Below, in pieces: positions 26,347-39,140 of a stretch of DNA of 64,000 nucleotides (positions within the stretch are counted from its first letter, which is position 1; each line of letters begins with the position of its first letter). The notes under the pieces are model-generated. The model had not been told where the DNA came from and did no database searches. It was given only the letters and a program-made list of their open reading frames with translations. Source of the DNA: Calliopsis andreniformis (Eukaryota > Arthropoda > Insecta > Hymenoptera > Andrenidae); NCBI RefSeq assembly GCF_051401765.1, contig NW_027480481.1, positions 1,984,001-2,048,000 on the forward strand, read 5' to 3'. A program made the position numbers and the translations under genes.

Positions 26347-27439
26347 ATACCCGATCCTCAATCCCCAGTCCTCAATCTTCAATCCTCAATGGTCAATCCT
26401 CAATCCTCAATCCTCAGTCCTCAATCCACAATCCTCAACCCTCAAACGTCAATCCTCAACCGTCAGTACTCGTCCTCAATCGTCAACACTCAATCCTCAA
26501 TCCTCAATCTTCAATCCTCAATACTCAATATTCAATACTCAATCTTCAATCTTCAATCCTCAATCTTCAATCCTCAATCCTCAATCCTCAATTCTCAATC
26601 CTCATCCTTCAATCCTCAATACCCAATCCTCAGTCTTCAATCCTCAATCCTCAAACCTCAATCCGGAATCCTCAATCCTGAATCCTCAATCTTCAGCCGT
26701 CAGTCCTCAAGAATCAATTCTCAATCCACAAACCTCAATCCTCAATCCTCAATCCTCAGCCCTCATCCTCAATCCTCAATCCTCAATCCTCAATCCACAA
26801 TCTTCAATCCTCAATACTCAACCTTCAATAATCAATCCTCAATCCTCAATCCTCAATACTCAATACTCAATCGTCAATCCTCAATCCCCAATCCTCAATC
26901 TCCAATAATCAATCGTCAATCCTCAATCCTCAACCCTCAATCCTCAATCCTCAATCCTCATTCTTCAATCCTCAATCCTCAATCCCCAATCCTCAATCCT
27001 CAATCTTCAATCCTCAATACTCAATCTTCAAACCTCAATCCTCAATCCTCAATCCCCAATCCTCAACCCTCAGTCCTCGAACCTCAATCCTCAATCCTCA
27101 GACCTCAATCCTCAACCGTCAGTCCCCGTCCTCAATCCTCAAACATCAATCCTCAACCCTCAATCTTCAATCATCAATACTCAATCTTCAATCCTCAATC
27201 CTCAATCCTCAATCCTCAACATTCAACACACGACCCTCAACCATCAATCCTCAATACTCAACCATCAATCCTCAATACTCAACCATCAATCCTCAATTCT
27301 CAATACTCAATAGAATATCCTGAATTCCCATGATTCAATACTCAATCCTCAATATTCAATAATCAAATCTCAATCCTCAAACATCAACTCTCAACACTCA
27401 ATCCTCAATACTCAGTCCTCTCTCTTCAATCCTACATCC
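26347..27439. repeat. P-M1 composite higher-order unit 7
   Basis: P-to-M1 distance 961 bp, equal to unit 1. Confidence 0.8.
27311..27439. repeat. M1 marker 11
   Basis: Matches marker 1 wherever I compared it, including three upstream 21-bp subrepeats. Confidence 0.9.
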
Positions 27440-28177
27440 TCAATCCTCAATCCTCAAGCGTCAATCCTCAATCCTCAACCCTCAATCCTCAGACCCCAAA
27501 CCTCAATCCGGAATCCTCAATCCTGAATCCTCAATCTTCAGCCGTCAGTCCTCTACAATCAATTCTCAATCCTCAATCCTCAATCTTCAATCCTCAATCC
27601 TCAATCCGCAGTCCTCAATCCTCAATCCTCAATCCTCAATCCTCAATCCTCAATCTTCAATCCTCAGTCCCAAATCCTCAATCTTCAATACACAATCCTC
27701 AATCCTCAATCTTCAATCCTCAATACTCAATCTTCAATCATCAATCCTCAATCCTCAATTCTCAATACTCATTCTTCAATCCCCAATACCCAATCCTCAA
27801 TCTTCAATCCTCAATCCTTAATCCTCAATTCTCAATCCTCAATCCTCAATCCTCAGACATAAAACATCAATAATCAACCATCAATCCTCGTCCTCAATCC
27901 ACAACCCTCAATCCTCGATCCTGAAACTTCAATCATCAATATTCAATCTTCAATCCTCAATCCTCAATCCTCAATACTCAATCCTCAATCCTCAATGTTC
28001 AATCCTCAATACCCAATTCTCAATCTTCAATCCTCAATCCTCAATCCTCAATCCTCAATCCTCAATCCTCAATCCTCAATCCTCAGTCCTCAAACCTCAA
28101 TCCAGAATCCTCAATCCTGAATCCTCAGTCTTTAGCCCTCAGTCCTCAACAATCAGTTGTCAATCCTCAATCCTCAG

Positions 28178-28286
28178 TAGAATATCCTCAATTCACAGGT
28201 TTCAATAGTCAATACTCAACCTGCAATCTTCAAATCTCTATCCACAAACATCAATTCTCATCACACAACCCTCAACACTCAGTCCC
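28178..28286. repeat. M2a marker 14
   Basis: Subtype a starting CAGTAGAATATCC, with CATCACACAACCC. It is followed 588 bp later by a second M2a in place of the usual M2b. Confidence 0.87.
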
Positions 28287-28765
28287 CAATCCTCAGTCTT
28301 CAATCCTCAATCCTCAACCCTCAATCCTCAATTATCAATCTTCATTCCTCAATACTCTATCTTCAATCCGCAATCCTCAATCCTCGGTCCTCAATCCTCA
28401 ATCCTCAATCTCCAATCCTGAATACTCAATCTTCAATCCTCGATCCTCAATACTCAATCCTCAATCCTCAATCCTCATCCTTCAATCCTCAATACCCAAT
28501 CCTCAATCTTCAATCGTTAATCCTCAATCCTCAATTCTCAGCCCTCAAACCTCAGTCCTCAGTCCTCAAACCTGAATCCTCAAACCTCAGCCCTCATCAT
28601 CAATCCTCAATCCTCAATCCTCAATCCTTAATCTTCAATCCTCAATACTCAATATTCAATCCTCAATCCTCAGTCCTCAAATCTCTATTCTGAATCCTCA
28701 ATCGTGCATCCTGAATCTTTAGCCCTCAGTCCTCAACAATCAGTTGTCAATCCTCAATCCTGAAT

Positions 28766-28874
28766 AGAATATCCTCAATTCACAGGTTTCAATAGTCAAT
28801 ACTCAACCTGCAATCTTCAAATCTCTATCCACAAACACCAATTCTCATCACTCAACCCTCAACACTCAGTCCCC
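28766..28874. repeat. M2a marker 15
   Basis: Subtype a with private CAAACACCAATTC; opens the fourth cassette. Confidence 0.87.
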
Positions 28875-29351
28875 AATCCTCAGTCTTCAATCCCCAATCC
28901 TCAACCCTCAATCCTCAATTATCAATCTTCATTCCTTAATACTCTATCTTCAATCCGCAATCCTCAATCCTCGGTCCTCAATCCTCAATCCTCAATCTCC
29001 AATCCTGAATACTCAATCTTCAATCCTCGATCCTCAATCCTCAATCCTCAATCCTCAATCCTCATTCTTCAATCCTCAATACCCAATCCTCAATCTTCAA
29101 TCGTTAATCCTCAATCCTCAATTCTCAGCCCTCAAACCTCAGTCCTCAGCCCTCAAACCTGAATCCTCAAACCTCAGCCCTCATCATCAATCCTCAATCT
29201 TCAATTCTCAATCCTTAATCTTCAATCCTCAGTACTCAATATTCAATCCTCAATCCTCAGTCCTCAAATCTCTATTCTGAATCCTCAATCCTGCATCCTC
29301 AATCCTCAGCACTCAGTCCTCAACAATCAGTTGTCAATCCTCAATCCCCAA

Positions 29352-29460
29352 TAGAATATCCTCAATTCGCAGTTTTCAATACTCAATACTCAATCTGCAT
29401 TCCTCAAATCTCTATCCAGAAACATCAATTCTCATCACTCAACCCTGAACGCTCAGTCCT
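29352..29460. repeat. M2b marker 16
   Basis: Subtype b, 586 bp after M2a. Confidence 0.87.
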
Positions 29461-29603
29461 CAATGTTCAGTCCTCAATCCTCAATCCTCAATCCTCAGAC
29501 CTCAAACCTCAATCCTGAATCCTCAATCCTGAATCCTCAATCCTGATTCCTCAATCTTCAGCCCTGAGTCCTCAACAATCAGTTGTCAATCCTCAATCCT
29601 GAA

Positions 29604-29712
29604 TAGAATATCCTCAATTCACAGCTTTCAATACTCAATACTCTATCTGCAATCTTCAAATCTCTATCCACAAACATCAATACTCATCACTCAACACTCA
29701 ACACTCCGTTCC
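29604..29712. repeat. M2c marker 17
   Basis: Subtype c only 252 bp after M2b, against 677-698 bp in the other cassettes; an internal stretch is missing. Confidence 0.87.
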
Positions 29713-30433
29713 CAGTCCTCAATCTTCAATCCTCAATCCTCGATCCTCAATCTTCAATCCTCAATACTCAATCTTCAATCCTCAATCCTCTGTCCTCAAT
29801 CTTCAATCCTCAATGCTCAATCCTCAATCCTCAATCCTCAGTCCTCAACCCTCAATCCTCAATCCTCAATCCTCAAACCTCAATCCTCAACCGTCAGTCC
29901 TCGTCCTCAAACCTCAAACCTCAATCCTCAATCCTCAATCTTCAATCATCAATACTCAATCTTCAATACTCAATCCTCAATCCTCAATCCCCAATCCTCA
30001 ATCCTCAATCCTCAATCCTCAATCCTCATTCTTCAATCCTCAATACACAATCCTCAATCTTCAATCCTCAATCCTCAATCCTCAATTCTCAGTCCTCAAT
30101 CCTCAATCCTCAGACCTCAGACATCAATACTCAACCCTCAGTCCTCGTCCTCAATCCACAACCCTCAATCCTCAATTCTCAGTCCTCAAACCTCAATCCT
30201 CAATCCTCAGACCTCAATCCTCAACCGTCAGTCCCCGTCCTCAATCCTCAAACATCAATCCTCAACCCTCAATCTTCAATCATCAATACTCAGTCTGCAA
30301 TCCTCAATCCTCAATCCTCAATCCTCAATCCTCAATACTCAACATTCAATACACGACCCTCAACCATCAAACCTCAATACTCAACCATCAATCCTCAATA
30401 CTCAACCATCAATCCTCAATTCTCAATACTCAA

Positions 30434-30562
30434 TAGAATATCCTGAATTCCCATGATTCAATACTCAGTCCTCAATATTCAATAATCAAATCTCAATCCT
30501 CAAGCATCAGCTCTCAACACTCAATCCTCAATACTCAGTCCTCTCTCTTCAATCCTACATCC
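30434..30562. repeat. M1 marker 12
   Basis: Private changes ACTCAGTCCTCAATATTC and CAAGCATCAGCTC. Three 21-bp subrepeats precede it, the first changed to CCATCAAACCTC. Confidence 0.9.
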
Positions 30563-31153
30563 TCAATCCTCAATCCTCAAGCGTCAATCCTCAATCCTCA
30601 ATCCTCAACCCTCAATCCTCAGACCTCAAACCTCAATCCGGAATCCTCAATCCTGAATCCTCAATCTTCAGCCGTCAGTCCTCAACAATCAATTCTCAAT
30701 CCTCAATCCTCAATCTTCAATCCTCAATCCTCAATCCACAATCCTCAATCCTCAATCTTCAATCCTCAATACTCAATCTTCAATCCTCAGTCCTCAATCC
30801 TCAATCCTCAAACCTCAATCCTCAATCCTCAATCCTCAATCCTCAATCCTCAATCCTCAATCGTCAATCTTCAATCCTCAATACTCAATCTTCAATCCTC
30901 AATCCTCATTCCTCAATCGTCAATTCTCATTCTTCAATCCTCAATACCCAATCCTCAATCTTCAATCCTCAATACTCAATCCTCAATCCTCAATCCTCAA
31001 TGCTCAATCCTCAATCCTCAAACTTCACTCCTCAGTCATAAATCCTCAATCCTCAATACTCAATCCTCAATCCTCAATCTTCAATCCTCAATGCTCAATC
31101 TTCAATCCTCAATCCTCGATCCTGAATACTCAATCCTCATTCTTCAATCCTCA

Positions 31154-32762
31154 ATACCCGATCCTCAATCCCCAGTCCTCAATCTTCAATCCTCAATGGT
31201 CAATCCTCAATCCTCAATCCTCAGTCCTCAATCCTCAATCCTCAACACTCAAACCTCAATCCTCAACCTTCAATCCTCAATACTCAGTATTCAATACTCA
31301 GTCCTCAATCTTCAATCCTCAATCTTCAATCCTCAATCCTCAATCCTCAATCCTCAATCCTCATTCTTCAATCCTCAATACCCAATCCTCAGTCTTCAAT
31401 CCTCAATCCTCAATCCTCAATCCGGAATCCTCAATCCTGAATCCTCAATCTTCAGCCGTCAGTCCTCAACAATCAATTCTCAATCCTCAATCCTCAATCT
31501 TCAATCCTCAATCCTCAATCCCCAATCCTCAATCCTCAATCTTCAATCCTCAATACTCAATCCTCAATCCTCAATCCTCAATCCTCAATCCCCAATCCTC
31601 AATCCTCAATTCTCAATCCTCAATCCTCAGTCCTCAGTCCTCAAACCTCAATCCTCAACCCTCAGCCCTCATCCTCAATCCTCAATCCTCAATCCTGAAT
31701 CTCAATCTTCAATCCTCTATACTCAATCTTCAATCCTCAATCCTCAGTCCTCAATTTTCAATCCTCAATGCTCAATCCTCAATCCTCAAACCTCAGTCCT
31801 CAATCTTCAATCCTCAGTGCTCAATCCTCAATCCTCAATCCTCAGTCCTCAATCCTCAATCCTCAATCCTCAAACCTCAATTCTCAACCGTCAGTCCTCG
31901 TCCTCAAACCTGAACCCTCAATCCTCAATCCTCAATCTTCAATCATCAATACTCAATCTTCAATCCTCAATCTTCAATCCTCAATCCTCAATCGTCAATC
32001 TTCAATCCTCAATACTCAATCTTCAATCCTCAATCCTCAATCCTCAATCCTCAATCCTCATTCTTCAATCCTCAATACACAATCCTCAATCTTCAATCCT
32101 CAATCCTCAATCCTCAATCCTCAGTCCTCCATCCTCAATCCTCAATCCTCAATCCTCAATCCTCAATCTTCAATCCTCAATACTCAATCTTCAATCCTCA
32201 ATCCTCAGTCCTCAATCTTCAATCCTCAGTGCTCAATCCTCAAACCTCAATCCTCAGTCCTCAATCCTCAATCCTCAATCCTCAAACCTCAATTCTCAAC
32301 CGTCAGTCCTCGTCCTCAAACCTCAACCCTCAATCCTCAATCCTCAATCTTCAATCCTCAATCCTCAATCCCCAATCCTCAATCCTCAATCCTCAATCCC
32401 CAATCCTCAATCCTCAGTCCTCAAACCTCAATCCTCAATCCTCAGACCTCAATCCTCAACCGTCAGTCCCCGTCCTCAATCCCCAAACATCAATCCTCAA
32501 CCCTCAATCTTCAATCATCAATACTCAATCTTCAATCCTCAATCCTCAATCCTCAATCCTCAACATTCAACACACGACCCTCAACCATCAATCCTCAATA
32601 CTCAACCATCAATCCTCAATTCTCAATACTCAATAGAATATCCTGAATTCCCATGATTCAATACTCAATCCTCAATATTCAATAATCAAATCTCAATCCT
32701 CAAACATCAACTCTCAACACTCAATCCTCAATACTCAGTCCTCTCTCTTCAGTCCTACATCC
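31154..32762. repeat. P-M1 composite, long variant
   Basis: P-to-M1 distance 1477 bp, about 500 bp longer than units 1-7. The extra middle carries variants typical of the M1-free zone (CAGTGCTC, CAACCGTCAGTCCTCGTCC), so it looks like a recombinant of two sequence types. Confidence 0.65.
32634..32762. repeat. M1 marker 13
   Basis: Last M1 before a 14.5-kb M1-free stretch. It has CTTCAGTCCTAC at its right edge and two 21-bp subrepeats upstream. Confidence 0.9.
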
Positions 32763-32879
32763 TCAATCCTCAATCCTCAAGCGTCAATCCTCAATCCTCA
32801 ATCCTCAACCCTCAATCCTCAGTCCCCAAACCTCAATCCGGAATCCTCAATCCTGAATCCTCAATCTTCAGCCGTCAGT

Positions 32880-34050
32880 CCTCTACAATCAATTCTCAAT
32901 CCTCAATCCTCAATCTTCAATCCTCAATCCTCGATCCGCAGTCCTCAACCTTCAATCTTCAGTCCTCAATACACAATCTTCAATCCTCAATCCTCAATCC
33001 TCAATCCTCAATCCTCAATCCTCAATCCTCAATCCTCAATCCTCAATCCTCAATCATCAATCGTCAATCTTCAATCCTCAATACTCAGTATTCAATACTC
33101 AATCCTCAATCTTCAATCCTCAATCCTCAATCCTCAATCCTCAATCCTCAATCCTCATTCTTCTATCCTCAATCCTCAATCCTCAGTAATCAATCCGCAA
33201 TCTTCAATACTCAATCGTCAATCATCATTCCTCTATCCTCAATCCTCAATCCTCCTTCCTCAAACCTCAATCCTCAAACCTCAGTACTCACACTCAATTC
33301 TCAATTCTCAATTCTCAATCCTCAATCCTCAATCCTCAATCCTCAATCTTCAATCCTCAATAATCAATCTCCAATCCTAGATCCTCAATCCCCAATCCTC
33401 AATCCTTAATCCTCAATCTTCAATCCTCAGACTTCAAACATCAATACTCAACCCTCAGACCTCGTCCTCAATCCACAACCCTCAATCCTCAATCCTCAAT
33501 ATTCAATCATTAACATTCAATCTTCAATCCTCAATCCTCAATCCTCAACCCTCAATCCTCAATGTTCAATCCTCAATACCCAATCCTCAGTCTTCAATCC
33601 TCAATCCTCAATCCTCAATCCTCAATCCTCAGACCTCAAACCTCAATCCTGAATCCTCAATCCTGAATCCTCAATCCTGATTCCTCAATCTTCAGCCCTG
33701 AGTCCACAACAATCAGTTGTCAATCCTCAATCCTGAATAGAATATCCTCAATTCACAGCTTTCAATACTCAATACTCAATGTGCAATCTACAGATCTCTA
33801 TCCACAAGCATCAATTCTTATCACTCAACCCTCAATACTCAGTCCCTAATCCTCAATCTTCAATCCTCAATCCCCAATCCTCAATCCTCAATCCTCAATC
33901 TTAACCTTCTACCCTCAATACTCAATCTTCAATCCTCAATACTCAATCTTCAATCCTCAATCCTCAATCCTCAATCCTCAATCCACAATCCTCAATACAC
34001 AATCGTCAATCTTCAATCCTCAATACTCAATCTTCAATCCTCAATCCTCA
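32880..34050. repeat. M2d block, copy 1
   Basis: About 1.2 kb with CGATCCGCAGTCC at the left, AGTAATCAATCCGCAATC, TCCAATCCTAGATCC, M2d, then TCTTAACCTTCTACCC. Private CCTCCTTCCTC replaces CCTCGTTCCTC. Confidence 0.75.
33738..33846. repeat. M2d marker 18
   Basis: Subtype d, defined by AATGTGCAATCTACAGATC, CCACAAGCATC and CAATTCTTATC. First of four copies, all in the M1-free zone. Confidence 0.88.
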
Positions 34051-34610
34051 ATCCTCAATCCTCAACCGTCAGTCCTCGTCCTGAGTCCACAACCCTCAAT
34101 CCTCAATACCCAATCTTCAATCCTCAATACTCAATCTTCAATCCTCAATCCTCAATCCTCAATCCCCAATCCTCAATCCTCAATTCTCAATCCTCAATCC
34201 TCAGTCCTCAGTCCTCAAACCTCAATCCTCAACCCTCAGCCCTCATTCTCAATCCTCAATCCTCAATCCTCAATCCTCAATCTTCAATCCTCTATACTCA
34301 ATCTTCAATCCTCAAACCTCAGTCCTCAATCTTCAATCCTCAGTGCTCAATCCTCATTCCTCAATCCTCAGTCCTCAATCCTCAATCCTCAATCCTCAAA
34401 CCTCAATTCTCAACCGTCAGTCCTCGTCCTCAAACCTCAACCCTCAATCCTCAATCCTCAATCTTCAATCATCAATACTCAATCTTCAATCCTCAATCTT
34501 CAATCCTCAATCCTCAATCGTCAATCTTCAATCCTCAATACTCAATCTTCAATCCTCAATCCTCAATCCTCAATCCTCAATCCTCATTCTGCAATCCTCA
34601 ATACACAATC

Positions 34611-36207
34611 CTCAATCTTCAATCCTCAATCCTCAATCCTCAATCCTCAGTCCTCCATCCTCAATCCTCAATCCTCAATCCTCAATCCTCAATCTTCAAT
34701 CCTCAATACTCAATCTTCAATCCTCAATCCTCAGTCCTCAATCTTCAATCCTCAGTGCTCAATCCTCAAACCTCAATCCTCAGTCCTCAATCCTCAATCC
34801 TCAATCCTCAAACCTCAATTCTCAACCGTCAGTCCTCGTCCTCAAACCTCAACCCTCAATCCTCAATCCTCAATCTTCAATCATCAATACTCAATCTTCA
34901 ATCCTCAATCTTCAATCCTCAATCCTCAATCCTCAATCCTCAGTCCTCATTCTTCAATCCTCAATCCTCAATCGCCAATCCTCAATCCTCAATCTTCAAT
35001 CCTCAATACTCAATCTTCAATCCTCAATCCTCAATCCTCAATCCCCAATCCTCAATCCTCAATTCTCAATCCCCAATCCTCAATCCTCAATCCTCAATCC
35101 TCAATCCTCAATCTTCAATCCTCAATACGCAATCTTCAATCCTCAATCCTCAGTCCTCAATCTTCAATCCTCAGTGCTCAATCCTCAATCCTCAATCCTC
35201 AGTCCTCAATCCTCAATCCTCAATCCTCAAACCTCAATCCTCAACCGTCAGTCCTCGTCCTCAAACCTCAACCCTCAATCCTCAATCCTCAATCTTCAAT
35301 CATCAATACTCAATCTTCAGTCCTCAATCCTCAATCCTCAATCCCCAATCCTCAATCCTCAATCCTCAATCCTCAATCTTCAATCCTCAATCCTCAATTG
35401 TCAATCTTCAATCCTCAATACTCAATCTTTAATCCTCAATCCTCAATCCTCAATCCTCAATCCTCATTCTTCAATCCTCAATACCCAATCCTCAGTCTTC
35501 AATCCTCAATCCTCAAACCTCAATCCGGAATCCTCAATCCTGAATCCTCAATCTTCAGCCGTCAGTCCTCAACAATCAATTCTCAATCCACAATCCTCAA
35601 TCTTCAATCCTCAATCCTCAATCCCCAATCCTCAATCCTCAATCTTCAATCCTCAATACTCAATCCTCAATCCTCAATCCTCAATCCTCAATCCCCAATC
35701 CTCAATCCTCAATTCTCAATCCTCAATCCTCAGTCCTCAGTCCTCAAACCTCAATCCTCAACCCTCAGCCCTCATCCTCAATCCTCAATCCTCAATCCTC
35801 AATCTTCAATCCTCAATACTCAATCTTCAAACCTCAATCCTCAGTCCTCAATCTTCAATCCTCAATGCTCAATCCTCAATCCTCAATCCTCAATCCTCAA
35901 TCCTCATTCTTCAATCCTCAATACCCAATCCTCAGTCTTCAATCCTCAATCCTCAAACCTCAATCCGGAATCCTCAATCCTGAATCCTCAATCTTCAGCC
36001 GTCAGTCCTCTACAATCAATTCTCAATCCTCAATCCTCAATCTTCAATCCTCAATCCTCGATCCGCAGTCCTCAACTTTCAATCTTCAGTCCTCAATACA
36101 CAATCTTCAATCCTCAATCCTCAATCCTCAATCCTCAATCCTCAATCCTCAATCCTCAATCCTCAATCCTCAATCATCAATCGTCAATCTTCAATCCTCA
36201 ATACTCA
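34611..36207. repeat. 4530-bp-offset duplication, left copy
   Basis: About 1.6 kb matching 39141-40737. Landmarks GTGCTC at 34755 and 35174 and ATGCTC at 35865 recur exactly 4530 bp later. The copies separate at AATACTCAGTATTC here against AATACTCAAACTTC there. Confidence 0.8.
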
Positions 36208-37177
36208 GTATTCAATACTCAATCCTCAATCTTCAATCCTCAATCTTCAATCCTCAATCCTCAATCCTCAATCCTCAATCCTCATTCTTCAATCCTCAAT
36301 CCTCAATCCTCAGTAATCAATCCGCAATCATCAATACTCAATCGTCAATCCTCATTCCTCTATCCTCAATCCTCAATCCTCGTTCCTCAAACCTCAATCC
36401 TCAAACCTCAGTACTCACACTCAATTCTCAATTCTCAATCCTCAATCCTCAATCCTCAATCCTCAATCTTCAATCCTCAATAATCAATCTCCAATCCTAG
36501 ATCCTCAATCCCCAATCCTCAATCGTTAATCCTCAATCTTCAATCCTCAGACTTCAAACATCAATACTCAACCCTCAGACCTCGTCCTCAATCCACAACC
36601 CTCAATCCTCAATCCTCAATATTCAATCATTAACATTCAATCTTCAATCCTCAATCCTCAATCCTCAACCCTCAATCCTCAATGTTCAATCCTCAATACC
36701 CAATCCTCAGTCTTCAATCCTCAATCCTCAATCCTCAATCCTCAATCCTCAGACCTCAAACCTCAATCCTGAGTCCTCAATCCTGAATCCTCAATCCTGA
36801 TTCCTCAATCTTCAGCCCTGAGTCCACAACAATCAGTTGTCAATCCTCAATCCTGGATAGAATATCCTCAATTCACAGCTTTCAATACTCAATACTCAAT
36901 GTGCAATCTACAGATCTCTATCCACAAGCATCAATTCTTATCACTCAACCCTCAATACTCAGTCCCTAATCCTCAATCTTCAATCCTCAATCCCCAATCC
37001 TCAATCCTCAATCCTCAATCTTAACATTCTATCCTCAATACTCAATCTTCAATCCTCAATACTCAATCTTCAATCCTCAATCCTCAATCCTCAATCCTCA
37101 ATCCACAATCCTCAATACACAATCGTCAATCTTCAATCCTCAATACTCAATCTTCAATCCTCAATCCTCAATCCTCA
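36007..37177. repeat. M2d block, copy 2
   Basis: Offset 3120 bp from copy 1 (3127 at the left edge, a one-heptamer difference). Has TCAATCGTTAATCC and TCTTAACATTCTATCC. Confidence 0.75.
36858..36966. repeat. M2d marker 19
   Basis: Offset 3120 bp from marker 18; starts CTGGATAGAATATCC (A-to-G). Confidence 0.88.
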
Positions 37178-37429
37178 ATCCTCAATCCTCAATCATCAAT
37201 CGTCAATCTTCAATCCTCAATACTCAGTATTCAATACTCAATCCTCAATCTTCAATCCTCAATCTTCAATCCTCAATCCTCAATCCTCAATCCTCAATCC
37301 TCATTCTTCAATCCTCAATCCTCAATCCACAGTAATCAATCCGCAATCATCAATACTCAATCTTCAATCCTCAGTGCTCAATCCTCAATCCTCAATCCTC
37401 AGTCCTCAATCCTCAATCCTCAATCCTCA

Positions 37430-38560
37430 ATCCTCAATCTTCAATCCTCAATCCTCGATCCGCAGTCCTCAACCTTCAATCTTCAGTCCTCAATACACAA
37501 TCTTCAATCCTCAATCCTCAATCCTCAATCCTCAATCCTCAATCCTCAATCCTCAATCCTCAATCCTCAATCCTCAATCATCAATCGTCAATCTTCAATC
37601 CTCAATACTCAGTATTCAATACTCAATCCTCAATCTTCAATCCTCAATCTTCAATTCTCAATCCTCAATCCTCAATCCTCAATCCTCATTCTTCAATCCT
37701 CAATCCTCAATACTCAGTAATCAATCCGCAATCTTCAATACTCAATCGTCAATCCTCATTCCTCTATCCTCAATCCTCAATCCTCGTTCCTCAAACCTCA
37801 ATCCTCAAACCTCAGTACTCACACTCAATTCTCAATTCTCAATCCTCAATCCTCAATCCTCAATCCTCAATCTTCAATCCTCAATAATCAATCTCCAATC
37901 CTAGATCCTCAATCCCCAATCCTCAATCCTTAATCCTCAATCTTCAATCCTCAGACTTCAAACATCAATACTCAACCCTCAGACCTCGTCCTCAATCCAC
38001 AACCCTCAATCCTCAATCCTCAATATTCAATCATTAACATTCAATCTTCAATCCTCAATCCTCAATCCTCAACCCTCAATCCTCAATGTTCAATCCTCAA
38101 TACCCAATCCTCAGTCTTCAATCCTCAATCCTCAAACCTCAATCCTCAATCCTCAGACATCAAACCTCAATCCTGAATCCTCAATCCTGAATCCTCAATC
38201 CTGATTCCTCAATCTTCAGCCCTGAGTCCACAACAATCAGTTGTCAATCGTCAATCCTGAATAGAATATCCTCAATTCACAGCTTTCAATACTCAATACT
38301 CAATGTGCAATCTACAGATCTCTATCCACAAGCATCAATTCTTATCACTCAACCCTCAATACTCAGTCCCTAATCCTCAATCTTCAATCCTCAATCCCCA
38401 ATCCTCAATCCTCAATCCTCAATCTTAACCTTCTATCCTCAATACTCAATCTTCAATCCTCAATACTCAATCTTCAATCCTCAATCCTCAATCCTCAATC
38501 CTCAATCCACAATCCTCAATACACAATCGTCAATCTTCAATCCTCAATACTCAATCTTCA
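37430..38560. repeat. M2d block, copy 3
   Basis: Offset 1404 bp from copy 2, measured both at GTCAATCTTC (36183/37587) and at M2d. Confidence 0.75.
38262..38370. repeat. M2d marker 20
   Basis: Offset 1404 bp from marker 19; preceded by GTCAATCGTCAATCCTG. Confidence 0.88.
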
Positions 38561-39140
38561 AACCTCAATCCTCAATCCGCAATCCTCAACCGTCAGTCCT
38601 CGTCCTGAGTCCACAACACTCAATCCTCAATACTCAATCTTCAATCCTCAATACTCAATCTTCAATCCTCAATCCTCAGTCCTCAATCTTCAATCCTCAG
38701 TGCTCAATCCTCAATCCTCAATCCTCAGTCCTCAATCCTCAATCCTCAATCCTCAAACCTCAATTCTCAACCGTCAGTCCTCGTCCTCAAACCTCAACCC
38801 TCAATCCTCAATCCTCAATCTTCAATCATCAATACTCAATCTTCAATCCTCAATCCTCAATCCTCAATCCTCAATCCACAATCCTCAATACACAATCGTC
38901 AATCTTCAATCCTCAATACTCAATCTTCAATCCTCAATCCTCAATCCTCAATCCTCAACCGTCAGTCCTCGTCCTGAGTCCACAACCCTCAATCCTCAAT
39001 ACTCAATCTTCAATCCTCAATACTCAATCTTCAATCCTCAATCCCCAATCCTCAATCCCCAATCCTCAATCCTCAATTCTCAATCCTCAATCCTCAGTCC
39101 TCAGTCCTCAAACCTCAATCCTCAACCCTCAGCCCTCATC

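Larger units (their letters stand above)
8894..27439. repeat. Array zone II: P-M1 composite units and two tandem duplications
   Basis: Gene-free heptamer array dominated by seven P-to-M1 composite units. Tandem duplications of 2298 bp (9.86-14.45 kb) and 2153 bp (16.85-21.14 kb) lie inside it, as does a third M2a-b-c cassette at 20.9-22.3 kb. Most M1 copies of the window (nine of 17) are here. Confidence 0.8.
28766..29712. repeat. M2a-M2b-M2c cassette 4, internally shortened
   Basis: Spacings 586 and 252 bp. After CTCAATGTTCAGTCC (about 29,470) the text passes almost directly to CAGACCTCAAACC (about 29,495), skipping about 430-440 bp present in cassettes 1-3. Confidence 0.8.
27440..32879. 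repeat. Array zone III: mixed zone with a shortened M2 cassette
   Basis: Gene-free heptamer array containing two successive M2a markers (28178, 28766), a cassette with a shortened b-c interval, and M1 copies at 30434 and 32634. It joins the M1-rich left part to the M1-free middle. Confidence 0.75.

Noticed and set aside
24595..27439. The 2716-bp spacing between M1 markers 10 and 11 as the same event as the 2716-bp duplication at 55-60 kb
   Set aside because: Other landmarks in the left pair are offset differently (for example 23540 and 26284, 2744 bp), so there is no single 2716-bp offset there; the equal number looks like coincidence.
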